A DNA stretch of 64,000 nt from Leeuwenhoekiella marinoflava DSM 3653 (lineage in GTDB: Bacteria; Bacteroidota; Bacteroidia; Flavobacteriales; Flavobacteriaceae). Shown piece by piece: positions 27,809 to 37,038 of this stretch (the first letter of the stretch is position 1; every line of letters begins with the position of its first letter). The stretch lies in NCBI RefSeq assembly GCF_900129005.1, contig NZ_FQUN01000013.1, forward strand, positions 100,649 to 164,648. Reading direction: 5' to 3'. The notes below the pieces were generated by a model, which had not been told where the DNA came from, made no database searches, and worked only from the letters and a program-made list of their open reading frames with translations. Both the position numbers and the translations under genes were made by a program.

Positions 27809-30175
27809 TTATTTTTTTGTCTTAGTTGTATTAATCAAGCGAACGCCATAAACACCGGCAGTTGAAGAACCTTCTTCAGCCTCAAAACGTACTGTTAATA
27901 TCTCGTTATCTACAACCAATTTCTTCGGTAATTGATAATCTACTTCAAAGAACTTAGCGCCTTCAGCTCCCATTAATTTAGGGTTTGCGATGACTTCCCC
28001 ATTTACTAAAATCTTAAAATTACGATTGGCGTCTTTACCAAAATAGGTCACCCGCAAAGCTTGAGCTTTTGCTTCTTTATTTTTGAGATCATAACTAAAC
28101 CAACCCGTTGCATCGCGCCAATGTCTGTTTTGATTCAGACCGCTGTTTGATTTTTCAGATTGGATACCGTGATCCGATTCAGGTTGTTGCTCACCGGGAG
28201 CAACAAAATCTAAAGTTATTGAACGTAAATACGCTTCTGCTTCTTGTTTCTCTTTCAATTCGCGTTGCATTTCGGCTAAACCTTCAGGGGTTTCTTTTTC
28301 GAAATAAATAGAGTAACGCTTCTCGTGAATTTTGTAAAAAGGCTGAAGTACCAAATCTTTATATTCTGAAGGATAAAATAACTCTGAAGCAGTAAATTCT
28401 AATGCTTTCCCGGGAACAGACTTTATCTTATCTAAAACTGATTCTCCCTCTTCTGAAACAAACATAGGCGCTTCATTAAGCGGTAAAAACGGACCGTCTG
28501 CAATATGTCCTCCACGACTGTCGTCTGCAAAAAGACCATCCTGATCTTCATCGCCTGTAACTGCTGCCAGAACTATAGGACCGTATTTGATAGAAATATA
28601 ACCCGATTCATCCGGAATTTCTTCCAGACTTAAATGCATAGGCACTTCCAGCTTTACGCGATCTCCGTTTTTCCATTTTCGCGAAAGCGGAATATAAGAA
28701 CCGGGAGTTGCTGCAATTTGCTGAAGCTTTCCGTTAACGTAAAGTTTCAACGTACCAGCTTTGACCCATTGCGGGTAACGCAACATCAAAGTTGCCTTTG
28801 TTTTCTTTTTACTGTTCCAGATCAGTTCGGTTGCAGCTTCTTCCGGAAAATTGGTGTCCTGAGTCAAAGTTGCATTTTGCGTTTCCCAGTTCACTTCTGA
28901 AGGAATAAAGAGATTCACATAAAGTTTATCATCTTTTTTCGCATAAATAAGTTCGTTGTACTTCGTATGGTTTTCCATCCCAGAGCCTACGCAACACCAA
29001 AAACTGGTCTCCGGCTGCGAATAAACACGGTAATGACCGGGTCTGATTGGTGTAAAATATACAAAGCCACCATCAGGATTTTGAGAAGACAAAATGTGGT
29101 TGAAAAGTCCACGCTCGTAAAAATCAACATAAGCTTCATTCGCAGAATCTTCAAAAAGCATTTTACTCAATTTGAGCATATTGTAAGTATTACAACTCTC
29201 AGGACCTTGCTCACTATTCAATACAGCAGAAAAATCAGCTATGGGATTAAAATGCTCCCGAACGCTATTACCGCCAATGCTTATTGAGCGCTTTGTGGTC
29301 ACATTCTCAAAAAAGTTAACAGCAGCCTTTTTATAGTCTTTTGCTTCTTCCAACTGACTGATGCGTTCAAAACCTATAAATTTTGGTATTTGCGTATTGG
29401 CATGCATTCCGGTCAAAATATCCTGATTTGCAGCTAAAGGTTCTAATACGCTAAGCTGCGAAAAGTCTTCAGCTAATTTTAAGTATTTCTTGTCACCGGT
29501 AATCGCGTAAACATCTGCAAAAGTCTCGTTCAGTCCGCCGTGTTCTGAGCGCAACATATCCTGAATTTGCTCCTGACTCAACCCGGACGTGATATCCAGA
29601 AACCAGTCGGTTAACTCAATCAGCATTTCCTTTGCTAGTGGAATTTCAGCGTGAACCCAAGCATCTTTGAGTCCGGCAAAAGTCTTATGAATGTTGTACA
29701 ACGGCACCCATTTATCGTTTAAACTGAAGCTTCCGGCATGTATTGTTCCGGCTTTAATTTCAGCCCACAGCGCATCGCTTCCCGGTACACCTCCTATGTA
29801 ACCATTTCCATTTGCTTTTTGAACTTTATCAAGTTCAGATAAAGTATAATCTAAAAGTTCTTTTGCCTTTAAATCACCGGTTGAAGCATAATACATCGAT
29901 AACGCGGAAAGATAATGCCCCGCAGTATGCCCATCAAGCCCTGTATTTTCCCAATTGGTATAAGATTCTGCTTTAGGCTCTAAACCAGCCTCTCGTAAAA
30001 AAGGAGACAATAGACGATCTGGTTCTAGCTGCGATATATATTTAAAATCGGTTAAAGCAGCTTCCTTGAAAACTCCGGAATTCACCGAAACCTCATTCAA
30101 AGGAAATAAATTCACCTGCTCTTGAGCTACAGCACAAGAACTGAAAGCAAACAAAAAAACAATTAAATTTCTCAT
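27809..30175 (-). CDS. GH127/GH146-type beta-L-arabinofuranosidase
   Basis: The 788-residue protein has a signal peptide (about residues 1-17). Its (alpha/alpha)6 barrel carries the hallmark motifs of DUF1680 enzymes: GPESCNTYNMLKLSKMLF (Glu and Cys) and SFWCCVGSGMENHTKY (paired Cys). These supply the Zn-bound cysteine nucleophile and the acid/base Glu. Long C-terminal beta domains follow, the last (about residues 650-785) extending the normal length. Such enzymes cleave beta-L-arabinofuranosyl linkages, found in extensin-type hydroxyproline-rich glycoproteins and some pectins. It sits 23 bp before the downstream GH51 gene. Assignment to GH127 versus GH146 needs a phylogeny. Confidence 0.9.
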   Translation of the reverse strand: MRNLIVFLFAFSSCAVAQEQVNLFPLNEVSVNSGVFKEAALTDFKYISQLEPDRLLSPFLREAGLEPKAESYTNWENTGLDGHTAGHYLSALSMYYASTGDLKAKELLDYTLSELDKVQKANGNGYIGGVPGSDALWAEIKAGTIHAGSFSLNDKWVPLYNIHKTFAGLKDAWVHAEIPLAKEMLIELTDWFLDITSGLSQEQIQDMLRSEHGGLNETFADVYAITGDKKYLKLAEDFSQLSVLEPLAANQDILTGMHANTQIPKFIGFERISQLEEAKDYKKAAVNFFENVTTKRSISIGGNSVREHFNPIADFSAVLNSEQGPESCNTYNMLKLSKMLFEDSANEAYVDFYERGLFNHILSSQNPDGGFVYFTPIRPGHYRVYSQPETSFWCCVGSGMENHTKYNELIYAKKDDKLYVNLFIPSEVNWETQNATLTQDTNFPEEAATELIWNSKKKTKATLMLRYPQWVKAGTLKLYVNGKLQQIAATPGSYIPLSRKWKNGDRVKLEVPMHLSLEEIPDESGYISIKYGPIVLAAVTGDEDQDGLFADDSRGGHIADGPFLPLNEAPMFVSEEGESVLDKIKSVPGKALEFTASELFYPSEYKDLVLQPFYKIHEKRYSIYFEKETPEGLAEMQRELKEKQEAEAYLRSITLDFVAPGEQQPESDHGIQSEKSNSGLNQNRHWRDATGWFSYDLKNKEAKAQALRVTYFGKDANRNFKILVNGEVIANPKLMGAEGAKFFEVDYQLPKKLVVDNEILTVRFEAEEGSSTAGVYGVRLINTTKTKK

Positions 30176-30176
30176 A

Positions 30177-31157
30177 TTATTCTAGTATGTTATTTTTTAA
30201 ACTTGGCCAGCCCTCTTCATCCCATGTCAACTCAGAAATCTTAAGTTTTGGAGCTCCATTTTGATTAGCATCATATGCGTGAAAAATGATATAATCCTTA
30301 TCATCAAAAGTATATGTACTATTATGTCCCGCACCATACCAATTTTCATTTCCTTCAATAATCAAGGTTCCACCACCATTGTTCAAAGCAACACCATCTT
30401 TATCTACATAAGGACCAACAGCATTTTTAGAACGTCCCACAACAACTTTATAAGTGCTGTTTTCTCCACGACAACATAGATCCCAAGATAAAAACTGATA
30501 ATACCACCCGTTCTTTTTAAAGATAAAAGGAGCTTCTAAAGCAGCATCTCCCGGATTAGAATCTGCCAAATCAAAAGAACGTTCTCTTCTTGCGATAGTG
30601 TGCCATTCTTGCGGCTCTGCAATAGTTTTTAAATCTTCTGAAAGTTTAACCATTTTCAAACCTCCCCAAAAAGAACCGAATGATAAATAGGGTGCATTGT
30701 TATCGTCAAAAACTAAATTAGGATCGATTGCATTCCATAAATCGCGGTTAGGAACAGACTGAATCACGATTCCCTGATCTTCCCATTTATAATTAGGATC
30801 ATCAGCATCTAGAGTTGTATTTACAGTTAAACCAATTGCCGAAGTATTTTTTGCAAATGCGGAAACTGAATAATACAGGTAGTATTTTCCGTCATGAAAA
30901 GTTATATCCGGAGCCCAAATATGATTATTGAAATCTGCTGCTACATCATCTGCCCAAACCGGTTCTTCTGTAAAAACCTGTGGCTTTCGCTCCCAGTTTT
31001 TTAAGTCCGGTGAACTGAATACCGAAATTCCTCTACCGGTACAAAAAAGATAATAGGTATCTCCCTGCTTAATAGCCACCGGATCGTGAACCATAATATC
31101 TTGTGCTGCAAGAGTCCCCGTAAGCAAGCATAATATAAAAATGAATATATATTTCAT
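30177..31157 (-). CDS. GH43 glycosidase, probable endo-arabinanase type
   Basis: The 326-residue secreted protein (signal peptide about 1-18, ending LAAQ) is a single five-bladed propeller. The three catalytic acids are visible: MVHDPVAI (base Asp), WNAIDPNLVF (pKa-modulating Asp) and DAALEAPFIF (acid Glu). The pattern HIWAPDITFHDGKYYLYYS and the compact length fit subfamilies containing endo-1,5-alpha-L-arabinanases. The stop codon is 1 bp from the GH127 start, showing tight operon packing. Endo versus exo action is inferred. Confidence 0.87.
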   Translation of the reverse strand: MKYIFIFILCLLTGTLAAQDIMVHDPVAIKQGDTYYLFCTGRGISVFSSPDLKNWERKPQVFTEEPVWADDVAADFNNHIWAPDITFHDGKYYLYYSVSAFAKNTSAIGLTVNTTLDADDPNYKWEDQGIVIQSVPNRDLWNAIDPNLVFDDNNAPYLSFGSFWGGLKMVKLSEDLKTIAEPQEWHTIARRERSFDLADSNPGDAALEAPFIFKKNGWYYQFLSWDLCCRGENSTYKVVVGRSKNAVGPYVDKDGVALNNGGGTLIIEGNENWYGAGHNSTYTFDDKDYIIFHAYDANQNGAPKLKISELTWDEEGWPSLKNNILE

Positions 31158-31163
31158 AACTAT

Positions 31164-32177
31164 TTATTTCTCAGGTTGAATTCCTTCTGAAGTCATCACA
31201 ATTCGTTTGATGGTTCCATCTTCATTATAATACAAACGGTCTACACAAACCGAACGGTGAAAGCTGCTCCCGTGTGTTGGTATGCTTCCGTTATGATACA
31301 CGAAATACCATTTATCTTCAAATTCTATAATAGATTGATGGTTAGTATTAGAGTTTCCTGCAACTTCATTCAGCAAGCCTTTGTATTCCCAAGGACCAGT
31401 TATCGACTTTGACATAGCATAAGCCGTTTTCTCCGGAAAATCATAGGCGTATGATAAATAATACCAATCGCCACGCTTGTGAATATAAGGCGCTTCCGTA
31501 AATTTAGGAAGGTCAACAGTCTGAATAGGACCATCCATCTCAATCATATTATCTTTTAACTTCACGTACTTACAAACCTGATTTCCCCAGTATAAATAAG
31601 GTGTTCCATCATCATCTATAAAAACAGTAGGGTCAATATCATCCCAGCTAATCTTAGTCTGTGTGGTCATATCGTTTGTGATAAGCGCTTTACCTATAGC
31701 GTCTTTCCAAGGACCTTCAGGACTCTCTGCTACTGCAACTCCAATAGCCTTACCGGGCTTTGCTTCGTTATGCTCAACCGTTACAAACCAATAGAATTTT
31801 CCATCTTTTTCTACTACCTCTGCAGCCCAGGCAGAATGAATTGCCCAGTCAAAATCAGTAGGTTTTAAGGGTACTGGATGTTCTTTCCAGTTTACCATGT
31901 CATCAGATGAATAGAGCAACCACTCATTCATAATATAACGCTCCTCATTATCTGGAGCCTGATCGTGACCGGCATAAATATAAACGCGACCGTCGTGTAC
32001 AAGCGCTGCAGGATCTGCAGTATATTTGTCTTTTACAATTGGGTTATTATAAGAGGCTTCAAGATTTTCAAAAAGCGTTTGACCACGTTCTACATCTACT
32101 TCAACTTGTTGTGCATTTGTTTTGCAACTCGCCATAAGTATAGCTGTAGCTATAATTGTATAAAAATGTTTTTTCAT
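31164..32177 (-). CDS. GH43 glycosidase lipoprotein
   Basis: The 337-residue protein has a lipobox (LMASC, Cys18), so it is membrane anchored. The propeller motifs are YTADPAALVHDGRVYIYAGHD (base Asp), DDIDPTVFIDDDGTPYLYWGN (modulating Asp) and FTEAPYIHKRGDWYYLSY (acid Glu). This arrangement is typical of GH43 arabinofuranosidase/xylosidase subfamilies. It lies 6 bp upstream of the next GH43 in the operon and should trim arabinose residues from oligosaccharides at the cell surface or periplasm. Confidence 0.88.
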   Translation of the reverse strand: MKKHFYTIIATAILMASCKTNAQQVEVDVERGQTLFENLEASYNNPIVKDKYTADPAALVHDGRVYIYAGHDQAPDNEERYIMNEWLLYSSDDMVNWKEHPVPLKPTDFDWAIHSAWAAEVVEKDGKFYWFVTVEHNEAKPGKAIGVAVAESPEGPWKDAIGKALITNDMTTQTKISWDDIDPTVFIDDDGTPYLYWGNQVCKYVKLKDNMIEMDGPIQTVDLPKFTEAPYIHKRGDWYYLSYAYDFPEKTAYAMSKSITGPWEYKGLLNEVAGNSNTNHQSIIEFEDKWYFVYHNGSIPTHGSSFHRSVCVDRLYYNEDGTIKRIVMTSEGIQPEK

Positions 32178-32178
32178 C

Positions 32179-33714
32179 TTAATTTATTTTTTTGCCCCAG
32201 ATAGCAGTTCCTTCATTATTTAATCCTGAAAAAAGAATTGTTGATTCTATTTTATTCTCCCAGTCTCTACCACGTTCTACGTGAAGCTTATCTATAAATG
32301 CTCCATCACCAAAATTAAGCGTGAGCCAAGGGGAATCATAGAACCATACATCGTTTGCATTATCATTTATGCTTCCGTCTGTCTTCAATTCTAAATCTAT
32401 TGAATTTTGAAAATCTGGAAACCTTTGTTCATCAGCATATCCCGGTGTCACGGAATATCCCAAAATAATTTGCTCATAATTTCCGACTAAATCAGCGGAA
32501 GTAATTTCGGTCTTGTCAACAGCAGCATAACGTTCCGGAGAAACAATAGGCCAACCATCTTGCGTCCAATGAATTTTTCTTATATGTAGAACCATATAAA
32601 AACTATTCTCACCCGGTCTCCCTTGATGCGCCATAAAATATTGCCCACTATCATCTTTAAAAATGCCGGGATGTGAAACTCCTTGCCAGCCAGAATGCCC
32701 ATCAAAGCGATATGGCGCTAGAATCATTGGCCCATTATCAACTTCGGTATTAATGTCAAGTCCGTTATAATCGTAATACGGTCCGTTAGGATTATCGCTA
32801 CGACCTACGCGTACATTGTATTTAGTTTGTAACCAATCATAAGCAATAAACATATAATACTTTCCTTGCTGCTCGTTATAAATAACTTCTGGACCTTCAA
32901 TATTTCCGTTTACTATACCATTTGTAAACGCTCTTTGCGCTACTCGGGTTCCTTTATCTCCAGAGTTTGCAGCAAGCCCTGTGGAAGGATCTAACTTCAA
33001 CTGATAAATACCGTCATAAGCAGAACCGTAATAAAACCAATGCTCACCAGCAGGTGTCACCACAACTGAAGGGTCTATAGCATTAGTTTGCAAAGGACCA
33101 CCGGGCTCTGATGTAACTACCAGATCCTTCTCTATCCATGGACCTTCGGGACTATCTGAAGTCGCTAAACCCATAACACTCAATCTTCCCGTAGGAGAAG
33201 ATAGCGAATAGTATAAGCGAAATTCATTATCCACTTGCATCACATAAGGAGCCCAAAGTGACTGAAAAGGTTGTGCTCCTTTGTTCTTTATAAAAGCTGC
33301 TCCCTTTGCCGGAAGACCATCAAAAGCCCAGCCTATCCATTCCCAATTTATAAGATCTTCAGACTTACGCATTTGAATACCGGGACGTACCTCTGAACCA
33401 AAAGAAACATCGGTATTGTAGCAATAATAGGTCGCTCCTACTTTTATAACCGACGGGTCATGCACATTATAAGGCCCCCAGTTTGCAACATTAGCGATAC
33501 CTGCAACATCTGCGTAGGTATCATTAATATTATCTACTGTATAGAACTTAGAAGCTACCGGAATTTCAGGCTCTTCAGGTGTTTCTGGAGTTTCTGGAGT
33601 TTCTGTTTCCTCTCTGGTCTCTTCTGTAGGTGAATCTGAAGAACAAGCTGCCAGAGTTAGCATTACAAAAACAGCAAATGCTCTAAAAAGTATATTTAGT
33701 TTTTCATTTTTCAT
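32179..33714 (-). CDS. GH43 endo-arabinanase-like lipoprotein with C-terminal beta-barrel
   Basis: The 511-residue product has a lipobox (LAAC, Cys24) followed by a low-complexity Thr/Pro/Glu linker (about residues 28-52), suggesting surface display. The GH43 domain shows NVHDPSVIKVG (base Asp), NAIDPSVVV (modulator) and NIEGPEVIYNE (acid Glu). A C-terminal beta-rich domain from about residue 410 matches the accessory domain of two-domain endo-arabinanases. It probably makes the first cuts in arabinan for the adjacent SusCD system. The stop is 1 bp from the next gene's start. Confidence 0.88.
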   Translation of the reverse strand: MKNEKLNILFRAFAVFVMLTLAACSSDSPTEETREETETPETPETPEEPEIPVASKFYTVDNINDTYADVAGIANVANWGPYNVHDPSVIKVGATYYCYNTDVSFGSEVRPGIQMRKSEDLINWEWIGWAFDGLPAKGAAFIKNKGAQPFQSLWAPYVMQVDNEFRLYYSLSSPTGRLSVMGLATSDSPEGPWIEKDLVVTSEPGGPLQTNAIDPSVVVTPAGEHWFYYGSAYDGIYQLKLDPSTGLAANSGDKGTRVAQRAFTNGIVNGNIEGPEVIYNEQQGKYYMFIAYDWLQTKYNVRVGRSDNPNGPYYDYNGLDINTEVDNGPMILAPYRFDGHSGWQGVSHPGIFKDDSGQYFMAHQGRPGENSFYMVLHIRKIHWTQDGWPIVSPERYAAVDKTEITSADLVGNYEQIILGYSVTPGYADEQRFPDFQNSIDLELKTDGSINDNANDVWFYDSPWLTLNFGDGAFIDKLHVERGRDWENKIESTILFSGLNNEGTAIWGKKIN

Positions 33715-33727
33715 AGCAGCTAAGGTT

Positions 33728-35278
33728 TTAGTTGCCTTCTAATACCACAACTGAAAATGCTGGTAAAGTAATCTCTAGGGTTCCTTTTTTAAATTTGAAA
33801 TCCTTGAAGATTGAAGGCTGAATGGCTTCTGGCTCATCAAAAGAATTGTGGTCTTGTAACTTGTCTGAAGCTAAAATGGTCGCTTTAAAGTCTTTCAGTT
33901 TCAATTCATTCAAATCGATACTTACTGTGTTTTCTTTATGTGCATCAATGTTCACTAAAGAAATATGAATATTACCTTCTGCATCTTTAGAAGCCGAAGC
34001 TGATATTGCAGGTAACTTATCACCGTTGTACTCATAATCTGGAGTATCTAATTCTATTGGTATCAACTGTGCGTCCTGATGCACGGTGTACATTTTAAGA
34101 ATGTGATAGGTAGGAGTCAAAATCATTTGTTTCCCTTTTGTAAGCGCTACTGCTTGCAAAACGTTTACAGTCTGGGCAAGGTTTGCCATTTTAACACGAT
34201 CACTGTGATTGTGAAAAATGTTCAATGTCGTACCAGCGATCATGGCATCACGCATGGTGTTTTGCTGGTACAAAAATCCGGGATTGGTACCTTCTTGTAC
34301 TTCATACCATCCGCCCCACTCGTCAACAACAAGATCTACTTCTTTATTCTTGTCGTATTTATCCATAATTGCAACGTGTTTAGTGATCAACTCATCCATA
34401 AACAACGATGACTTCATAGTAGTAAAATAATGATCCTCAGTAAAATTAACATCAGGCCCTTTCTTATTCCAATCAATTACCGAATAGTGGTGTAAAGCCA
34501 CACCATCTAACAAGCTTTTTGGAATGTTTTTCATCAACACTTCTGTCCAGTTATAATCTGCGCTATTAGCTCCTGAAGCAATTCGGTATAAACCTGCTTC
34601 ATTGTTCCAAGATCCCATAAATGTTGCATATTGGCGGTATAGATTAGCGTAAAATTCGGGCGTCATATTTCCACCGCAGCCCCACATTTCATTACCCACA
34701 CCCCAATAGGTTACTCCCCAAGATTTTTCACGCCCATTCTCTTTACGCAAATCAGCCATAGGACTTGTACCGTCGTGATTCACATATTGAACCCAGTCAG
34801 ACAATTCTTTAACAGTACCACTACCTACATTTCCTGCCAAGTAAGGCTCTGTACCTAAAGCCTCACATAAGTTCAAAAAGTTGTGTGTCCCAAAACTGTT
34901 ATCTTCAGTAACACCACCCCACCAAGTATTAACAATAGTAGGTCTGTCTTCTTGTGGACCTATACCATCTTTCCAATGATAGGTATCTGCAAAGCAGCCT
35001 CCCGGCCAGCGAAGATTAGGAATCTTAAGCGCTTTTAAAGCTTCGATCAAATCATTACGAACTCCGTCTGTATTAGGAATATCGCTGTCTTCACCTACAT
35101 AGAATCCGTCATAAATTGAACGGCCTAAATGTTCTGCAAAATGACCATAAATATGGCGGCTAATTGTGGGGGCATCTTCAGAAGGTTTAACCTTGATTGT
35201 TGCATCTTGAGCATTCAATATGGAGACACAGCAAAATGCCACTATGAATGCACCTATAATTTGTAGTTTGTTTGTCAT
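33728..35278 (-). CDS. GH51 alpha-L-arabinofuranosidase
   Basis: The 516-residue enzyme has a signal peptide (about 1-23, ending LNAQ) and the compact canonical GH51 layout without a CBM insert. Motifs are IYGHFAEHLGRSIYDG, NLRWPGGCFADTYHWKDGIG, YWGVGNEMWGCGG (acid/base Glu), ALHHYSVI and LVVDEWGGWY (nucleophile Glu). It should remove alpha-L-arabinofuranose from arabino-oligosaccharides. It is the first glycosidase gene after susCD, separated by 182 bp that hold two hairpin structures. Confidence 0.93.
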   Translation of the reverse strand: MTNKLQIIGAFIVAFCCVSILNAQDATIKVKPSEDAPTISRHIYGHFAEHLGRSIYDGFYVGEDSDIPNTDGVRNDLIEALKALKIPNLRWPGGCFADTYHWKDGIGPQEDRPTIVNTWWGGVTEDNSFGTHNFLNLCEALGTEPYLAGNVGSGTVKELSDWVQYVNHDGTSPMADLRKENGREKSWGVTYWGVGNEMWGCGGNMTPEFYANLYRQYATFMGSWNNEAGLYRIASGANSADYNWTEVLMKNIPKSLLDGVALHHYSVIDWNKKGPDVNFTEDHYFTTMKSSLFMDELITKHVAIMDKYDKNKEVDLVVDEWGGWYEVQEGTNPGFLYQQNTMRDAMIAGTTLNIFHNHSDRVKMANLAQTVNVLQAVALTKGKQMILTPTYHILKMYTVHQDAQLIPIELDTPDYEYNGDKLPAISASASKDAEGNIHISLVNIDAHKENTVSIDLNELKLKDFKATILASDKLQDHNSFDEPEAIQPSIFKDFKFKKGTLEITLPAFSVVVLEGN

Positions 35279-35315
35279 CTGTAAATTATTTGGTGTTTAG
35301 ATTATTATTGAAAAT

Positions 35316-35352
35316 GAGATTGGGGAACATTTTAAAAAGCTCCCCAATTCTC
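35316..35352 (-). terminator. Hairpin between susD and GH51 (partial terminator or RNA stabiliser)
   Basis: Imperfect 11/12-base arms around GATTGGGGA and TCCCCAATTC form a GC-rich stem in an otherwise AT-rich gap. On the transcribed minus strand it is followed by a short ATTTTC tract. Such an element after susCD often lets the transporter genes be expressed more strongly than the downstream enzymes. Confidence 0.55.
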
Positions 35353-35379
35353 TTATTTTAAAAATAGTTAGTTATAAAG

Positions 35380-35445
35380 AATATAAGTACAAATATGATT
35401 TGTTAAAGAATCTAATTCTTTATTAAAAATCCGTGTACTTATATT
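35380..35445 (-). other. Nested inverted repeats downstream of susD
   Basis: An outer perfect 11-bp pair (35380-35390 with 35435-35445) encloses an inner perfect 7-bp stem with a 3-nt loop (35405-35421). The structure starts 16 bp after the susD stop codon, so the mRNA 3' of susD should fold strongly. Function is inferred to be 3'-end protection or attenuation. Confidence 0.6.
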
Positions 35446-35460
35446 TTTTGATTTAAACAT

Positions 35461-37026
35461 TTAATTTGCTGAATTTGGCAATAAGTTTGGATTGACGTCT
35501 AATTCTGTCTGAGGAATAGGTAAATATTCTTTACCGGCAGTCCACGAGTTAAAATCTACATCATGAGATTGTAATTCAGAAAGTTTTGCTGAATCATACA
35601 ACCAACCCCATCTTATGATATCGTGTATACGTATACCTTCAATTGCTAATTCTAATGCACGTTCATGAGCGATTTGATCACGCATTTCTTGTTGAGACAT
35701 CCCGGGCTTAGTTACTGCAAGATCAGGCAAGTTAGCACGATCACGTACTTCTTGAATATAATCATATGAATCTTGTGTACGTCCCGTTTCATTTAAAGCT
35801 TCAGCATACATTAAAAGTACGTCTGCGTAACGCATTAAACGGTAATTAATATCTGACAACTCAACACTACCTTGACTTTCCGTTGCAAATCCGAAACCAT
35901 CATGGGTGTACTTTCTAGGGTAAATTGCATCTTCAGCATGCGGCCAAGGGATGCTATCATAAACGGTCGTTGAGTTTGCTTCTGGTTCCAATGAGGCTAA
36001 AGAAACTAATAGTCTAGGATCTATACCTCCATCAACAGTTTCTTCTTCTTTATATTCATTATAAATCCACCGTGTTGGTAAAAAATCAGAATATCCATAT
36101 CCATCCATAGCATATGTATGTCCTATAGAAGAAACCTGCATCCAAGCAGATGTAGGCTCACCTCCATAATTTTTAACTGTACCACCTACCTGATCTGGAG
36201 TTGCAAATTGAACTTCAAATAAAGACTCTGAATTATTCTCTGTAAATGGCCCAAAATTATCTTGATAATTATCTGTAAGACTATAAATATTTAGTTCTGG
36301 TCCTAAAATCAGTTTTTCAAATTCAGTAGCAGCAAGTCCCCACTGCTCTGTATATAAATATGATTTACCTAAGAAACCTGTAGCAGCTCCTTTTGTTGCT
36401 CTTCCTATTTGACCTTGGTCTAAACCAGAAACATTAGCAAATGTGATAGGCAACATACTTTGAGCCATCTTAAAGTCTGAAATCACTTGAGCCCATAACT
36501 CCTCTTCACTTGCTGAAGCCGGATAATATTCCTCTTCATTTTCTGGCACAGTTGTTACTAATGGAGCTGTTTGAAAGTTTGTCACCAAGTTAAAATAAGC
36601 CAATCCTCTCAGAAAGTGCGCTTGCCCTAAGCTACGTTGTCTTAATCCTTCATCCATATCGATATCTGGGACACGGGTTAAAACCTGATTTGCTCTAAAT
36701 ATTTGTTGATAATATGCAGTCCACATCCAATTTACTGGACCTGAAGTTGGTAAAATCGTAAAATTTGCAACCTGAATTAAATCTAACCAAGGACTATCCC
36801 CTGTAAAATCATCTCCGCGACCATCTGTTAATGCTGGAGTCATACGCATATAATAGCCATCTATCAACAAACTATTATAAGTAGCATTCACACCTTCTAT
36901 AGCTTGTTCTGGTGTTAACCAAAAAGCATCTGTAGTTTGACTATTTGGGTTTTCAAGATTAAGTTCATCATCACAACTAGATAATCCCAGAAGAATAATT
37001 CCTATATATAAATATTTAAATTTCAT
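35461..37026 (-). CDS. SusD/RagB-family glycan-binding lipoprotein
   Basis: The 521-residue protein has a lipobox (GLSSC, Cys18) and the N-terminal SusD pattern NPNSQTTDAFWLTPEQAIEGVNATYN. TPR-like helices follow, with LGQAHFLRGLAYFNLVTNF and RYADVLLMYAEALNETGR, and the C-terminal RagB block (ALELAIEGIRIHDIIRWG, YLPIPQTELDVNPNL). It forms the lid of the SusCD outer-membrane importer and should bind arabinan oligosaccharides, by context. It follows susC by 12 bp. Confidence 0.95.
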   Translation of the reverse strand: MKFKYLYIGIILLGLSSCDDELNLENPNSQTTDAFWLTPEQAIEGVNATYNSLLIDGYYMRMTPALTDGRGDDFTGDSPWLDLIQVANFTILPTSGPVNWMWTAYYQQIFRANQVLTRVPDIDMDEGLRQRSLGQAHFLRGLAYFNLVTNFQTAPLVTTVPENEEEYYPASASEEELWAQVISDFKMAQSMLPITFANVSGLDQGQIGRATKGAATGFLGKSYLYTEQWGLAATEFEKLILGPELNIYSLTDNYQDNFGPFTENNSESLFEVQFATPDQVGGTVKNYGGEPTSAWMQVSSIGHTYAMDGYGYSDFLPTRWIYNEYKEEETVDGGIDPRLLVSLASLEPEANSTTVYDSIPWPHAEDAIYPRKYTHDGFGFATESQGSVELSDINYRLMRYADVLLMYAEALNETGRTQDSYDYIQEVRDRANLPDLAVTKPGMSQQEMRDQIAHERALELAIEGIRIHDIIRWGWLYDSAKLSELQSHDVDFNSWTAGKEYLPIPQTELDVNPNLLPNSAN

Positions 37027-37038
37027 GTGTTTTAATTT

